Positions 8,413 through 17,430 of a stretch of 64,000 nt of DNA are shown one piece after another. Both the position numbers and the translations under genes were made by a program. Position 1 is the stretch's first letter, and every line of letters starts with the position of its first letter. The DNA is taken from contig JAQGHR010000157.1 of NCBI GenBank assembly GCA_028291545.1, forward strand, positions 83,235 through 147,234, read 5' to 3'. The notes below the pieces were generated by a model. The model made no database searches. It saw nothing but the letters and a program-made list of their open reading frames with translations, and had not been told where the DNA came from. Origin of the DNA: Planctomycetota bacterium. GTDB taxonomy: Bacteria > Planctomycetota > Planctomycetia > Isosphaerales > Isosphaeraceae.

Positions 8413-9099
8413 ATGCCCTCCTCTCATTCCACTGCGGGCGATCTGGAACATCTCTACGCCCACCGATTCTCGGCCAGAGAACGGATTGAAAAAGCGAAGC
8501 TTTGGCGGATCCTTTGCGACGATTTCTTCAGTCGCTATGTACCGCCCGACGCCACGATACTCGACCTGGGTGCGGGATATTGCGATTTCATCAATAACGT
8601 CCGCGGCGCTCGCAAGATTGCCGTGGATCTGAACGCGGAAACCGTCCGAGCGGCGGCGAGTGACGTGGAAGTTCTGACGATCGACCTCGAACGCATCGCC
8701 GAACTGATCGAGCCGGAGACGGTGGACCTCGTATTTGCGTCCAATGTCTTCGAGCATTTGCGGGGGCCGGATTCCTTGCTCGCAGTCTTGGCCGCGGTCC
8801 ACCGTGTCCTTCGTCCTGGAGGCCGCATCGTCGTGACTCAGCCCAACGTCGGGCCGCTCGGCGCTGCGTTCTGGGACTTCATCGATCACACCCTGCCGTT
8901 GACCGAGAAGGGGATGGCCGAAGCGATGGGAATCACCGGGTTCGAAGTCATCGAGTCCCGCGCCCGGTTCCTGCCCTACACGACGAAGAGCCGCCTCCCG
9001 AAATGGTCCGTCCTGGTTCGCGCCTACATTCGACTCCGGCCCGCCCACTGGTTTTTCGGCAAGCAAATGTTGATTGTTGCGCGGAAGCCTGGGCCATGA
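8413..9099 (+). CDS. Class I SAM-dependent methyltransferase
   Basis: 228 residues from ATG 8413, preferred over an upstream TTG (8389) because AGGGGGA lies about 9 nt before it. Motif I is ILDLGAGYCDF (about residue 47), followed by an acidic end of strand 2 (VDLN), FASNVFEHL (motif III/IV, with the EHL typical of Methyltransf_11/23), and LRPGGRIVVTQPN. The C-terminal part (FLPYTTKSRLPKW) resembles methyltransferases found in cell-surface glycan clusters. The substrate cannot be read from the sequence. The stop overlaps a 24-codon frame (ATGA at 9096) that looks like the beginning of a family 2 glycosyltransferase but breaks off, so the original partner may have decayed. Confidence 0.88.
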   Translation: MPSSHSTAGDLEHLYAHRFSARERIEKAKLWRILCDDFFSRYVPPDATILDLGAGYCDFINNVRGARKIAVDLNAETVRAAASDVEVLTIDLERIAELIEPETVDLVFASNVFEHLRGPDSLLAVLAAVHRVLRPGGRIVVTQPNVGPLGAAFWDFIDHTLPLTEKGMAEAMGITGFEVIESRARFLPYTTKSRLPKWSVLVRAYIRLRPAHWFFGKQMLIVARKPGP

Positions 9100-9170
9100 A
9101 CGCGCGTCCTGAAGTCGACTTCTGGATCTCGGCCTACAATCAAGGCAAATATCGGCCGCTGATCCGATGA
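9096..9170 (+). pseudogene. Possible remnant of a glycosyltransferase start
   Basis: Overlapping the methyltransferase stop as ATGA is a frame of 24 codons whose middle reads VDFWISAYNQGKYRPL. This resembles the first strand and loop of family 2 glycosyltransferases (pattern IPAYNQEKY). The frame then stops at TGA, and the next ~500 nt contain only short, non-homologous frames. A decayed gene fits the tight coupling, but so does chance; the match is only about a dozen residues. Confidence 0.3.
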
Positions 9171-9709
9171 GACCGATCGACTCGTTCCAATGCCCGCGTG
9201 CCTTGATCGTCAAGGATCCGGACCTGGATGACCCGGCGCCATCACGGGGGTGATGGCCGAGGTCGATATTCTCCCGATGACGGATCGTTCCAACATCCTG
9301 GCCATCGGTGGCACTGACTCGAGACAACGGCTACCATATCGCTCGGGCGTCACGATTCGTAATAGCCTGCAGGTAGATCGGTGGCACTCCGTCAGGCAGA
9401 CGCTCTCGCGACCCTCGGGCAACTCGCTGGCGTGGCACACCGCGATGCCCATCCACGACGCGACGCACGCCTCACGCGGCCGTCAACCAGGCACCTTGAT
9501 CTCGATCAAGTGCCAGGGCGAACATGAACTCACGAGGCAAATTCCTGCGAAAGCCGATGCCGACGGCCGGAAGATCACCTAAACTTCCTGGACCCGACAC
9601 GAAAAGCCCACAGAGTCCTCTAGATTTCGACTCCGTAACTTGCTGCCGAGTTAACTTTGTTGGTACGGCGATTCATGACCCACCGTCCGCCTGGCGGAGC
9701 CCGCCCGAG
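9171..9709. other. Gene-poor stretch with no intact gene
   Basis: About 540 nt without a convincing gene. Short frames run on both strands (for example 9250-9582 plus and 9210-9452 minus), none with a ribosome binding site or known motif. The composition becomes more AT-rich between about 9600 and 9670. It may be a degraded gene together with the promoter region of the membrane protein that follows. Confidence 0.4.
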
Positions 9710-11500
9710 ATGAGCGGTATGGCCCGAGATGATGATCGGCTCTCCGAGGTGAAACCGGAATCGGGGCCGGGCCCAGGGCGACGGGCGGCCGTCCTCGCCG
9801 GCATCGTTTCCATGCTCGCGGGATTGTTGATTTCGGTGGCCCCACATCTCGCCTGGTGGGCCAAGAGCGGCGAGCCCGTATACATCGCCGATCACGACGA
9901 CACGTTCTATCTCGCGTACACCACGCAGGCCTTTTTTCAGCACCCTTTGCGGATTACCGATCCCATCCTGAAGACGGGCGGTTCAAGTCAGTTCCCCAGG
10001 GTGCAACTTGTCCCCCCGGTCGTGCTCGCCAAAGGTCTTGGCCTCCGGCCTGTGGACGTTCTCCTACTCTGGCGGATCTGGGGTGGGTTGAGCATCGGAC
10101 TGGCGTGCTATTGCCTGGCGCTCATCATCGTCAAGCGTCCGTGGGTCGCCGCAGGCGTCGCAATCCTTTTTTTTTCGGATACGAGCGTTGTGATCGGTCG
10201 GCCGATCGTGAGGAGTCTCCTGCTCGCCGCAAGGGCCGCTACTGGCGGTCTGACGGTTGCCGACATCGGAAAGCGCCCGAACCTCATGCCACATTGGCGG
10301 CTGATCACCCCGTCGGTGAGCTTCGCGTTCTTGCTCGCCCACACGTCGCTGATGCTCCACGCTCGGGAGAAGCCGACACGATCCAACATCGTCCTCGCAG
10401 GCATCGGCTTCGGCCTGTTATTCCATGTCTATTTCTACTTCTGGACGGCGGCAATGGTAGCGCTCGGGCTGGTTTGGTTGGTCGACACCGGGCATCGCCG
10501 GGTCCCCTTCATGGTCGGCCTGATCGGTCTCACTCTGGGTTGTCCCTCGATACTTGCGAACGTCCGATTCAAGTGGGACTATCCGAGCGACTGGCTCTAC
10601 CGAATGGACAACTTCCTGCCCATACCCAGAACATCGGAGTGGCTGATTCCGTGGGGTACGATCGCCATCCTGGCGGTCGCCGTCCCGTGGGCGTTCTTCC
10701 GCAGGAGGGAACTCTCCTACGTCGCCTGCATGGCGGTCGCCGGATTGATCATGGTCAATCACCAGTTGGCCACGGGCGTTCAGATCCAGAACTGGCATTG
10801 GTGCTACGTTTGGGGACCGTTTACCTGGTTCTTGGTTGTGTTTGAATTGCTCCCGATTGTCCAACGTGCCACAACTCGTTCGAGGAATCTCCGTATCACT
10901 GTGTCGGCTGGGGTCCTGGCTCTCTACGGGTTTGGTCTCTATCTTCGAGCCTGCGAATCGACGCGCGCTCCCGATTCCCGTCTCGTCCAATCCCTCTATT
11001 GGTCGTATCGAGATCAGAAGCGTTCGCCGGGATGGCCGGCATTCTCCCCGAACGAAGTCGTCGCCGGAGATCCAGGATTCCTGGAGATCGCCGGCATGGC
11101 GGAGGATCTCCGACCGCTCGATCATTATGCTTTGACAGCCAGTCCGAGCACGCTCGAGCCGGAGCGAGAGGAACGGATCGCATTGAACGCCGTTCTCCGG
11201 GGCATGACTCGCGACGCATTTCGCGCGTGGCAGGCCGAAGAATTGAGCGGGGGATGGGGACCATGGCTGCGCGATCCGGCCCTGCGCGAGGAAAAGCTGG
11301 CTCGGATGCTCTCTCGTTTCGAGCGATTGAGCGAGAATCGATCGGCTGACGTCCGACGATTTCAGATTCGCTATCTGGGCCTCCCCGCCGGCAGTTCCGA
11401 CAAGCACCTCGGAGCCGGATGGGGGCGGCTCCAATCGGGACCTACGTGGGATATTTACGAGTATCTCGATCGATCGAAGAACTCCTCTCCCGGCACCTGA
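9710..11500 (+). CDS. Multi-spanning membrane protein, GT-C-like or DUF6798-like
   Basis: 596 residues from ATG 9710 (GGCGGAG about 9 nt upstream); the frame is open back to 9524, but that extension is not protein-like. About ten hydrophobic helices occupy residues 25-440 (AVLAGIVSMLAGLLISVAP is the first). An early lumenal loop has DHDDTFYLAYT, a placement of acidic residues reminiscent of GT-C glycosyltransferases. A soluble C-terminal domain of ~140 residues follows, ending with WDIYEYL. The plan matches that of the minus-strand protein at 39858-41804. Possible role: transfer of lipid-linked sugars or envelope polymer synthesis; this is inference from topology. A methyltransferase lies upstream and gpsA follows 17 nt downstream. 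Confidence 0.72.
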   Translation: MSGMARDDDRLSEVKPESGPGPGRRAAVLAGIVSMLAGLLISVAPHLAWWAKSGEPVYIADHDDTFYLAYTTQAFFQHPLRITDPILKTGGSSQFPRVQLVPPVVLAKGLGLRPVDVLLLWRIWGGLSIGLACYCLALIIVKRPWVAAGVAILFFSDTSVVIGRPIVRSLLLAARAATGGLTVADIGKRPNLMPHWRLITPSVSFAFLLAHTSLMLHAREKPTRSNIVLAGIGFGLLFHVYFYFWTAAMVALGLVWLVDTGHRRVPFMVGLIGLTLGCPSILANVRFKWDYPSDWLYRMDNFLPIPRTSEWLIPWGTIAILAVAVPWAFFRRRELSYVACMAVAGLIMVNHQLATGVQIQNWHWCYVWGPFTWFLVVFELLPIVQRATTRSRNLRITVSAGVLALYGFGLYLRACESTRAPDSRLVQSLYWSYRDQKRSPGWPAFSPNEVVAGDPGFLEIAGMAEDLRPLDHYALTASPSTLEPEREERIALNAVLRGMTRDAFRAWQAEELSGGWGPWLRDPALREEKLARMLSRFERLSENRSADVRRFQIRYLGLPAGSSDKHLGAGWGRLQSGPTWDIYEYLDRSKNSSPGT

Positions 11501-11517
11501 GCGAGCATCCCCGATCT

Positions 11518-12528
11518 ATGTCTCAACCAGCATTTCAGCACGTGACGGTACTCGGAGCAGGCGGCATGGGAACCGCCCTGGCCCTTCTGCTCGCTCGTTC
11601 GACCGGCTCGATCCGGCTCTGGGCGCGAGATCCTGTACGCGCCCGATTGATGCGGGAAACGAGGGCGAACCTGCTCCACCTCCCCGGAGCCCTGCTCCCC
11701 GAGAACATCCTTGTCACGTCCGACCCCCGCGAAGCCTGTGACGGGTCCGACCTGGTCGTCGTGGCGATCCCGACAGCGTTCCTCCGGTCCACCCTTCTTT
11801 CCCTGAATGTCTCTTTCCCTCCGCAGGTTCCCGCTCTGAGCGTGGTCAAGGGGATCGAGCAGGACTCGTTCGCACGACCGAGCGAGATCATCGTGGACAC
11901 CCTGGGCTCCCGACCCGTCGCGGTCCTCAGCGGCCCGAGCCACGCTGAGGAGATCGCGCGCGGGTTGCCTGCGTCGGTCGTCGTCGCGTCCGACGAGGAA
12001 CCGCTCAATGTGGCGATTCAGGAAGTCTTGAATGGTCCGACGTTTCGAGTCTACACGAACTCGGACGTGCTGGGAGTTGAACTGGCGGGGGCCATGAAAA
12101 ACATCCTCGGCATTGCTGCCGGGATATGCGACGGGCTGGGTTTCGGTGATAATGCGAAGGCAGCGCTGCTGACGCGGGGACTGGTTGAGATCGCGCGGTT
12201 CTCCTGCGAGATGGGCGCGCGGCCGTCAACGTTCCTGGGTCTGGCGGGGGTAGGCGACGTGATCACGACCTGTTACAGCCCTTTCGGACGCAACCGTTCG
12301 GTGGGGATCAAGATCGGTCAGGGTGCGACGCTCCCCGAGGCGCTCGTCGGCATGACGAACGTGGCGGAAGGCGTAACGACCGCCAGGAGTGTCCATGCTC
12401 TGGCCCGTTCGCGAGGCGTGGCGATGCCGATTACCGATGAAGTCTATCGGATTCTGCACGAGGGCAAACCGCCCCGCGCGGCCGTGACTGATCTCATGCT
12501 CAGGCTCCCGAAGGTCGAATGGCCCTGA
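11518..12528 (+). CDS. gpsA: Glycerol-3-phosphate dehydrogenase (NAD(P)+)
   Basis: 336 residues, the usual size. It reduces dihydroxyacetone phosphate to sn-glycerol 3-phosphate for phospholipid synthesis in the cytoplasm. Rossmann motif VLGAGGMGTALA is at residues 10-21; LSGPSHAEEIA and the catalytic Lys region GAMKNILGIAAGICDGLGFGDN are intact, as are RGLVEI and LAGVGDVITTC. The ATG at 11518 starts ten residues before the nucleotide-binding strand; the frame is open further upstream inside the preceding gene but without homology. Its 3' end overlaps the next gene (DUF1802) by 10 nt, suggesting coupled translation. Confidence 0.97.
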   Translation: MSQPAFQHVTVLGAGGMGTALALLLARSTGSIRLWARDPVRARLMRETRANLLHLPGALLPENILVTSDPREACDGSDLVVVAIPTAFLRSTLLSLNVSFPPQVPALSVVKGIEQDSFARPSEIIVDTLGSRPVAVLSGPSHAEEIARGLPASVVVASDEEPLNVAIQEVLNGPTFRVYTNSDVLGVELAGAMKNILGIAAGICDGLGFGDNAKAALLTRGLVEIARFSCEMGARPSTFLGLAGVGDVITTCYSPFGRNRSVGIKIGQGATLPEALVGMTNVAEGVTTARSVHALARSRGVAMPITDEVYRILHEGKPPRAAVTDLMLRLPKVEWP

Positions 12529-13124
12529 TCTCTCCTACTTCGGTCGTACTTGATCCGGATCGTGTGAAAGTCGCCTACAAGGAATGGGCGGGGATATGCC
12601 GCGCGCTGGGTTCGGGAAGGCAGTCGATCCTGCTGCGAAAGGGGGGGATTGCCGAGGGTCCAGCTGGCTTTCGGCCCGAATACCCGAGATTCTGGCTCTA
12701 CCCCACTCATCTTCATGAGGCCCAGCAGGGTGTCCGCGAGCCGTCGGGCGAGCCTCCCCCCACAAGGTACGACGGGTTGGTGGATCTGGAACTCTTCGCC
12801 GTGGTCGAGACCGTTGCGCGGCTCGAACGTGCGGAAGAAATCGGTGCGCTCGACGAATTCCATGTGTGGACCGACGAGACCGTTCGATCGCGATTCAACT
12901 ACCGGTCGCCGGGCCTCTGGGTCTTGGCGGTGAGGGTCTTTCGACGTTTACCGTCTCACCGCATCGCCGCAACCTCCGATCACGCCGGATGCAAGTCGTG
13001 GGTGCTTCTGGACGACTCCCTTCCGATGGACCACTTGGTACCAGTGCTTTCGGAGAGCGAGGCGTCCAGCCGGCATGCGGCGCTGGCCATGGCCCTTTCA
13101 CTCTCCCCGTCTCTCTCCAAATGA
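12519..13124 (+). CDS. DUF1802 family protein
   Basis: 201 residues. The N-terminal half carries the family pattern: KEWAGICRALGSGRQSILLRKGGI followed by FWLYPTHLHEAQQ, and later VRVFRRLP. DUF1802 proteins are cytoplasmic and of unknown function, best known from cyanobacteria; the LLRKGGI...FWLFPT pattern hints at a nucleotide or nucleic-acid related enzyme fold, but nothing is proven. The start ATG lies 10 nt inside the end of gpsA, so the two genes are probably cotranscribed. A rhomboid gene starts 21 nt downstream. Confidence 0.85.
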   Translation: MALISPTSVVLDPDRVKVAYKEWAGICRALGSGRQSILLRKGGIAEGPAGFRPEYPRFWLYPTHLHEAQQGVREPSGEPPPTRYDGLVDLELFAVVETVARLERAEEIGALDEFHVWTDETVRSRFNYRSPGLWVLAVRVFRRLPSHRIAATSDHAGCKSWVLLDDSLPMDHLVPVLSESEASSRHAALAMALSLSPSLSK

Positions 13125-13145
13125 CCCTCGCGACCGAGCACCTCC

Positions 13146-14267
13146 ATGGATGACGCCAGACAACATCCTACGACCTACGCCCTCTCGGCCCTGTGGATAC
13201 TCGTGTACATCGGAATGACGCTGGCCCAAGGCGAGTTTCTCACCGGGGACGGGCTGCTGGGATGGGGCGGAATCAAGATCGACGTGGCCCACGCGTTCGG
13301 AGCACTGACGGCGCGAGATGTCGCGTCGGGGCAGTTATGGAGGACCGTCACGGCGACGTTCGTCCACTTCAGCTTGCTCCATATGGTGATGAACATGACG
13401 TGCCTGATCTCCTTCGGGCGCGTTCTGGAGTCGTGGTATGGCTCGCCCCAGTTTCTCGCCATTTACGTGGCCATCGCCGGCGTCGGCAACTCTCTCGCCG
13501 TGGCGGCGCGGTATGCCGTGGGAACGTACGCATCCACGGGACCTCTGGGGCTACATTCCTATATCGACGTGGTTTGCGCGGGCGGTTCATCCGTGATGTT
13601 CGGATTCATCGCGATGATTGCGGTCGTCGGCTGGCGCTCGAAGACTCGGTTCGGCGATTACGTGCGGAGGCAGATGACCGGGAAGCTGATTTTTTACGGA
13701 TTGATCGTCGGCATCGCCGCACGAGGGATTCTCGATAACTACGGTCACGGCGGCGGCGCGATTGCCGGTGCCGCTCTTGGTTTCGGTCATCGCTACCTCC
13801 TTCGCTGGGAGGAGCGTCCCTCAATCGCCAGGGCCTTGGGTACGGTCGCAGCGGTGGTCCTCGTGGCCTGCGCGATCGCGCAAGCGCGGGCCGAGCGGCG
13901 CCCCATCGCCACGCAGGCTATGGAAGACCCGCGTCTGGTCGCTTACCTATGCGTCGGCACGGCGAGCGAAGCCTATGAAACGATTGTCAGGAGCTACAGG
14001 ACGGAACCCGTACGGACAAAACCTGCCAGGAGTCTCGCGCTGTTGATCGGAAAGGCCCTGGTAACACTGGACCAGGCCTTCCCCACCGGTATCCCCGGAG
14101 TTGAACGCGGCCTGTACCAACGGTGGCGTACGTTGGTCGAGATCGCCGCGAAACGGTTTCCAACACCCGACGAGGTTCGCGAGTTTGAGAGGATCACGCC
14201 ACCCCTGATCGAGAAGGTCAAGCCGGAATCGCTTCGCAAGACGGGGGTGGCGACGAAGTCGCCCTAA
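13146..14267 (+). CDS. Rhomboid-family intramembrane protein with variant active site
   Basis: 373 residues with about six to seven membrane helices in residues 10-260. The L1/helix 2 signature HFSLLHMVMNM is present, the catalytic Ser is S148 in GGSSVMFG, and the catalytic His is H201 in NYGHGGGAIAGAALG. Canonical active rhomboids have GxSG around the Ser; here the last Gly is Ser149, which is unusual. A soluble ~110-residue C-terminal tail follows. The protein may still be a serine protease cleaving transmembrane substrates, or a weakened form. Its stop codon overlaps that of the convergent PHP gene (CTAA at 14264-14267). A second, canonical rhomboid is encoded at 57782-58771. Confidence 0.85.
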   Translation: MDDARQHPTTYALSALWILVYIGMTLAQGEFLTGDGLLGWGGIKIDVAHAFGALTARDVASGQLWRTVTATFVHFSLLHMVMNMTCLISFGRVLESWYGSPQFLAIYVAIAGVGNSLAVAARYAVGTYASTGPLGLHSYIDVVCAGGSSVMFGFIAMIAVVGWRSKTRFGDYVRRQMTGKLIFYGLIVGIAARGILDNYGHGGGAIAGAALGFGHRYLLRWEERPSIARALGTVAAVVLVACAIAQARAERRPIATQAMEDPRLVAYLCVGTASEAYETIVRSYRTEPVRTKPARSLALLIGKALVTLDQAFPTGIPGVERGLYQRWRTLVEIAAKRFPTPDEVREFERITPPLIEKVKPESLRKTGVATKSP

Positions 14268-14902
14268 TCCACCGGCCCGCTTGTGCGTCGACGCCCCGCG
14301 GTGTGGCCTGGGCTACCGGATCGCGATCGCAGCGCCCTGACGAAGTCCCCCATCGAGAGGATGGGCGCCGGAAACGACGTGTAGTAGCAGCCGACGACCG
14401 ACGGCTCGTGGCCATCGCTCGACCCGGTTGTCCCGAGCGAGTGCCGCGAGGCAACCCGTTCCGTCAGCGCCCGAGTCTGGGGCGTGATATTGTTGCTGAC
14501 GAGCTCCAAGGCATCGAAATTCGGGCCACACTCGGCGATGATCGCGTCGAAATCCTGCTCCCAGCGGAACGGATGAGCGGCCACGATGGCTGCATCATGA
14601 CGACGTACGTAAGCGATCAAGTCCTTGACGTCGATTCCGGGGGAGGCCCCATCCAGATTCGGCAGGCCATAGACGAGGAAGTGTCCCTGCCTCGTCGATA
14701 TTTCTGCCCCGGACAGGACGAGGAGTCGGCCCGCCCGAGCCTGTAACTCGGCCAGTTCCTCGGCGGCCCACTGGTAGTCGTGCTCGGTGATGACGACCCC
14801 GTCGAGGCCGGCGAGGCGGGCTTCCGCGACCAAGTCGTCGGGTTCAATGACGCTGTCCGGCGAATGCCGCGATGTGTGGACGTGATGATCGATCTTCGAC
14901 AT
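14264..14902 (-). CDS. PHP-domain metal-dependent phosphoesterase
   Basis: 212 residues if started at the ATG at 14902, directly before IDHHVHTSRHSPDS; an upstream ATG at 14962 would add 20 residues of no clear homology. All PHP metal-binding motifs are visible: HVH (I), VITEHD (II), LSGAEIST (III), AAHPFR and GSSDGHEP (IV). Single-domain PHP proteins of this size include TrpH/YciV-like RNases and nucleotide phosphoesterases, and others of unknown substrate. Cytoplasmic hydrolysis of a phosphoester is the safe prediction. The gene converges on the variant rhomboid and its stop overlaps that gene's stop. Confidence 0.88.
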   Translation of the reverse strand: MSKIDHHVHTSRHSPDSVIEPDDLVAEARLAGLDGVVITEHDYQWAAEELAELQARAGRLLVLSGAEISTRQGHFLVYGLPNLDGASPGIDVKDLIAYVRRHDAAIVAAHPFRWEQDFDAIIAECGPNFDALELVSNNITPQTRALTERVASRHSLGTTGSSDGHEPSVVGCYYTSFPAPILSMGDFVRALRSRSGSPGHTAGRRRTSGPVD

Positions 14903-15098
14903 GAGGAGTCGGGGTCCAGACGGGGCCGACTTGCCGGGACGCCCCGACTCATACAGGCCCATTTGGTCTCATTCCAGGCTACGACCCGACGGCCCGCCCT
15001 GTCGAGCCCTCCTTTGGACAGTAAGGGGTTGACCCCGACGGGCCGTACGGACGAAATGGAACACGTCGAATTCACGATTCTCCCAGGAAGGGGCTCTC

Positions 15099-17423
15099 TT
15101 GTCGCCACGTCGTGTTATCGGCCTTTGCGCGATCTTGGTCTCACTCCTCGTCCAGACGACGAAGGGTCAAGAGAAGACGCCGATCCGTCTCGGTCACTAC
15201 GGGTCGATGTCCGGCGCGAATGCGGCCTTTGGCGAGCAGACCGATCAGGGTATTCGTCTGGCCGTCAAGCAGGCCAACGCAAGGGGCGGTGTCCTGGGAC
15301 GGCGGATCGAGGTGTTCACCGAGGATGACCAGTCGAACCCCGACCAGATCCTGCCTGCTCTCTTTGCCCTGATCGACGGCAGGAAGGTTGATGTCGTCCT
15401 CGGCGAGGTCGCCAGCACATTGAGCCTCGTGGGTGCGCCACTCTGCCAGGAGCGAAAGGTTCCGATGATGACGCCGTCCTCGGTGGCGGCGGCCATTACC
15501 CAGACGGGCGATTACATCTTCCGCGCCTGCTTCCTGGATGTCGATCAAGGTCGCGCCGCGGCACTATTCGCGGTGCGCGACCTCAACGCCCGTCGCGCCG
15601 CAATTCTCGTCGATCAGAAGAGCGACTATGCCGTGGGCGTCGCACGGGCGTTCCGACAGCGCTACGAAGCGCTCGGAGGCCGGATTGTGGCGGAGAGGGA
15701 TTACCTCCAGGGTGAGAAAGACTTTAAATCCCAACTCTCAGCGATTCGCGATGCGAGGCCGGACGTGATCCTCGTCCCGGCCATGTATCACGATGTGCCG
15801 GGGATCGCCCAGCAGGCCCGCGCCCTCGGCTTGAAGGTCCCGCTCATCGGCGGCGATGGCTGGGACTCGGCCGATTTGCTCCGAGGTGGAGCGGCGGACC
15901 TGGAGGGCGCCTATTTCCTCACCCAGTACGCTCCAGACGCACCGGACGAAGCGGTCCGCGATTTTCAGAGCACCTACAAGGCCGAGTTCCGCGGGCAGAT
16001 GCCGGACGGGATCGCCGCGCTCGCGTATGACGCGACCCGGATCGTGCTTGACGCGATCCGTCGAGCCGGATCAACCGACAAGACGGCGATCCGCGACGCG
16101 CTGGCGTCGACCCGAGATTTCCGTGGCGTGACCGGGCGAATCACGATGGGTCCGGATCGCAACCCGTCCAAGAGTGCCCGCGTGATCCAGATTCGCTCGG
16201 GCGCCTTCCACCTCGCGACCACGATCGACCCGACGGATGCGGAGGCCGCTCTGAGCCTTTACCGGACCGTTCCGACCGCAGGCGAGACGCCGGAGATCGC
16301 GACCAGGACCTCGTGGCTCCAGCCCCTGGCCAACGGGCTCAGCCTGGGGGCGATTTACGGGTTGATAGCGCTGGGCTACACCATCGTCTACGGCATACTT
16401 CGGTTGATCAATTTTGCGCACGGCGACCTCTTCATGCTCGGGCCTCTGCTGATTTTCGGTATCGCCACGACGGCGGGATTCCAGGGAACTCCCGCATGGC
16501 CCGTGACCTCCGCTCTTCTCACCATCGCCCTGGCGATGACGCTCTGCGGCCTTGCCGGGCTGATGCTCGAACGGGTGGCGTACCGTCCGCTGCGGGAGCC
16601 TTACGGCAAGACCGCCATCGCGGTGACGACCATCCTCGCACCCCTCATGATTCTTGGGATCAGCCTGGTGCTCCCGGCGTCCTGGGCGGACGCTCGAAAA
16701 CTAGGACGGATCGCGGCGATCGGTGTCGGACTCTACGGCGTGGCTCTCGCGCTCAATCGGCTCGCTCATCGCTGCGGGGTGAGAACCGAGGGCCGGATGA
16801 TCCCGCTGATCACCGCGATCGGGGCCTCGCTGTTCCTGGAATCCCTTCCCCAGCAGCGCGGGCTGTTCGGCAATCGCGAGGAGGTGTTCCCCTCGCAGTT
16901 GATTTCGGCGGCGCTCGGTGGATCCGGGCCACTTCACCTCGGTCCGGTGATTGTTGATCGCCTCGATTTGCTCGTCCTGGGCGTGACCGTCGCGCTCATG
17001 ATCGCGCTCTATTTCGTGGTCCGAAATTCTCGCATGGGGCTCGCGATGCGGGCCGTGAGCGATAACCCCGAAGCCGCCTTGTTGATGGGCGTGAACGTCG
17101 ATCGCGTGATTCGATTCAGCTTTCTGCTCGGCGGCGCGCTGGCCGGGGCAGCGGGCGTGTTGTGGGCGACGAAGTACCCGACGATCGAGCCGAGAATCGG
17201 AGTCCTGCCCGGCCTCAAGGCGTTTGTCGCGGCCGTGCTCGGCGGCATCGGAAGTCTGCCGGGCGCAGTCCTGGGTGGGCTCATCCTGGGCGTGAGCGAA
17301 GCGTTCCTCGCGGCCGGGCCGCTATCGAAATATAAGGAAGCCCTGGCGTTCCTCCTGCTGATCGTGATCCTCCTCGTCCGCCCGTCCGGCCTGCTAGGCC
17401 GACATCTTCCGGAGAAGGTCTAG
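15099..17423 (+). CDS. Fused branched-chain amino-acid type ABC importer: substrate-binding protein + LivH-like permease
   Basis: 774 residues starting at TTG 15099, with AGGAAGGGG about 7 nt upstream. Residues 1-23 are a signal peptide. Residues ~28-385 are a periplasmic binding domain of the LivK type (IRLGHYGSMSGANAAFGEQ, RIEVFTEDDQSNPDQ, ALAYDATRIVLDAI). From residue ~405 a LivH-type permease follows (NGLSLGAIYGLIALGYTIVYG, LINFAHGDLFML), with the C-terminal cytoplasmic EAA-like loop region LGGIGSLPGAVLGGLILG. The binding protein is thus tethered to the transporter on one chain. The next two genes encode LivM-LivG and LivF, completing the importer. Substrate may be branched-chain amino acids, amides or urea; not determinable here. 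Confidence 0.93.
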   Translation: MSPRRVIGLCAILVSLLVQTTKGQEKTPIRLGHYGSMSGANAAFGEQTDQGIRLAVKQANARGGVLGRRIEVFTEDDQSNPDQILPALFALIDGRKVDVVLGEVASTLSLVGAPLCQERKVPMMTPSSVAAAITQTGDYIFRACFLDVDQGRAAALFAVRDLNARRAAILVDQKSDYAVGVARAFRQRYEALGGRIVAERDYLQGEKDFKSQLSAIRDARPDVILVPAMYHDVPGIAQQARALGLKVPLIGGDGWDSADLLRGGAADLEGAYFLTQYAPDAPDEAVRDFQSTYKAEFRGQMPDGIAALAYDATRIVLDAIRRAGSTDKTAIRDALASTRDFRGVTGRITMGPDRNPSKSARVIQIRSGAFHLATTIDPTDAEAALSLYRTVPTAGETPEIATRTSWLQPLANGLSLGAIYGLIALGYTIVYGILRLINFAHGDLFMLGPLLIFGIATTAGFQGTPAWPVTSALLTIALAMTLCGLAGLMLERVAYRPLREPYGKTAIAVTTILAPLMILGISLVLPASWADARKLGRIAAIGVGLYGVALALNRLAHRCGVRTEGRMIPLITAIGASLFLESLPQQRGLFGNREEVFPSQLISAALGGSGPLHLGPVIVDRLDLLVLGVTVALMIALYFVVRNSRMGLAMRAVSDNPEAALLMGVNVDRVIRFSFLLGGALAGAAGVLWATKYPTIEPRIGVLPGLKAFVAAVLGGIGSLPGAVLGGLILGVSEAFLAAGPLSKYKEALAFLLLIVILLVRPSGLLGRHLPEKV

Positions 17424-17430
17424 CCGGCCC

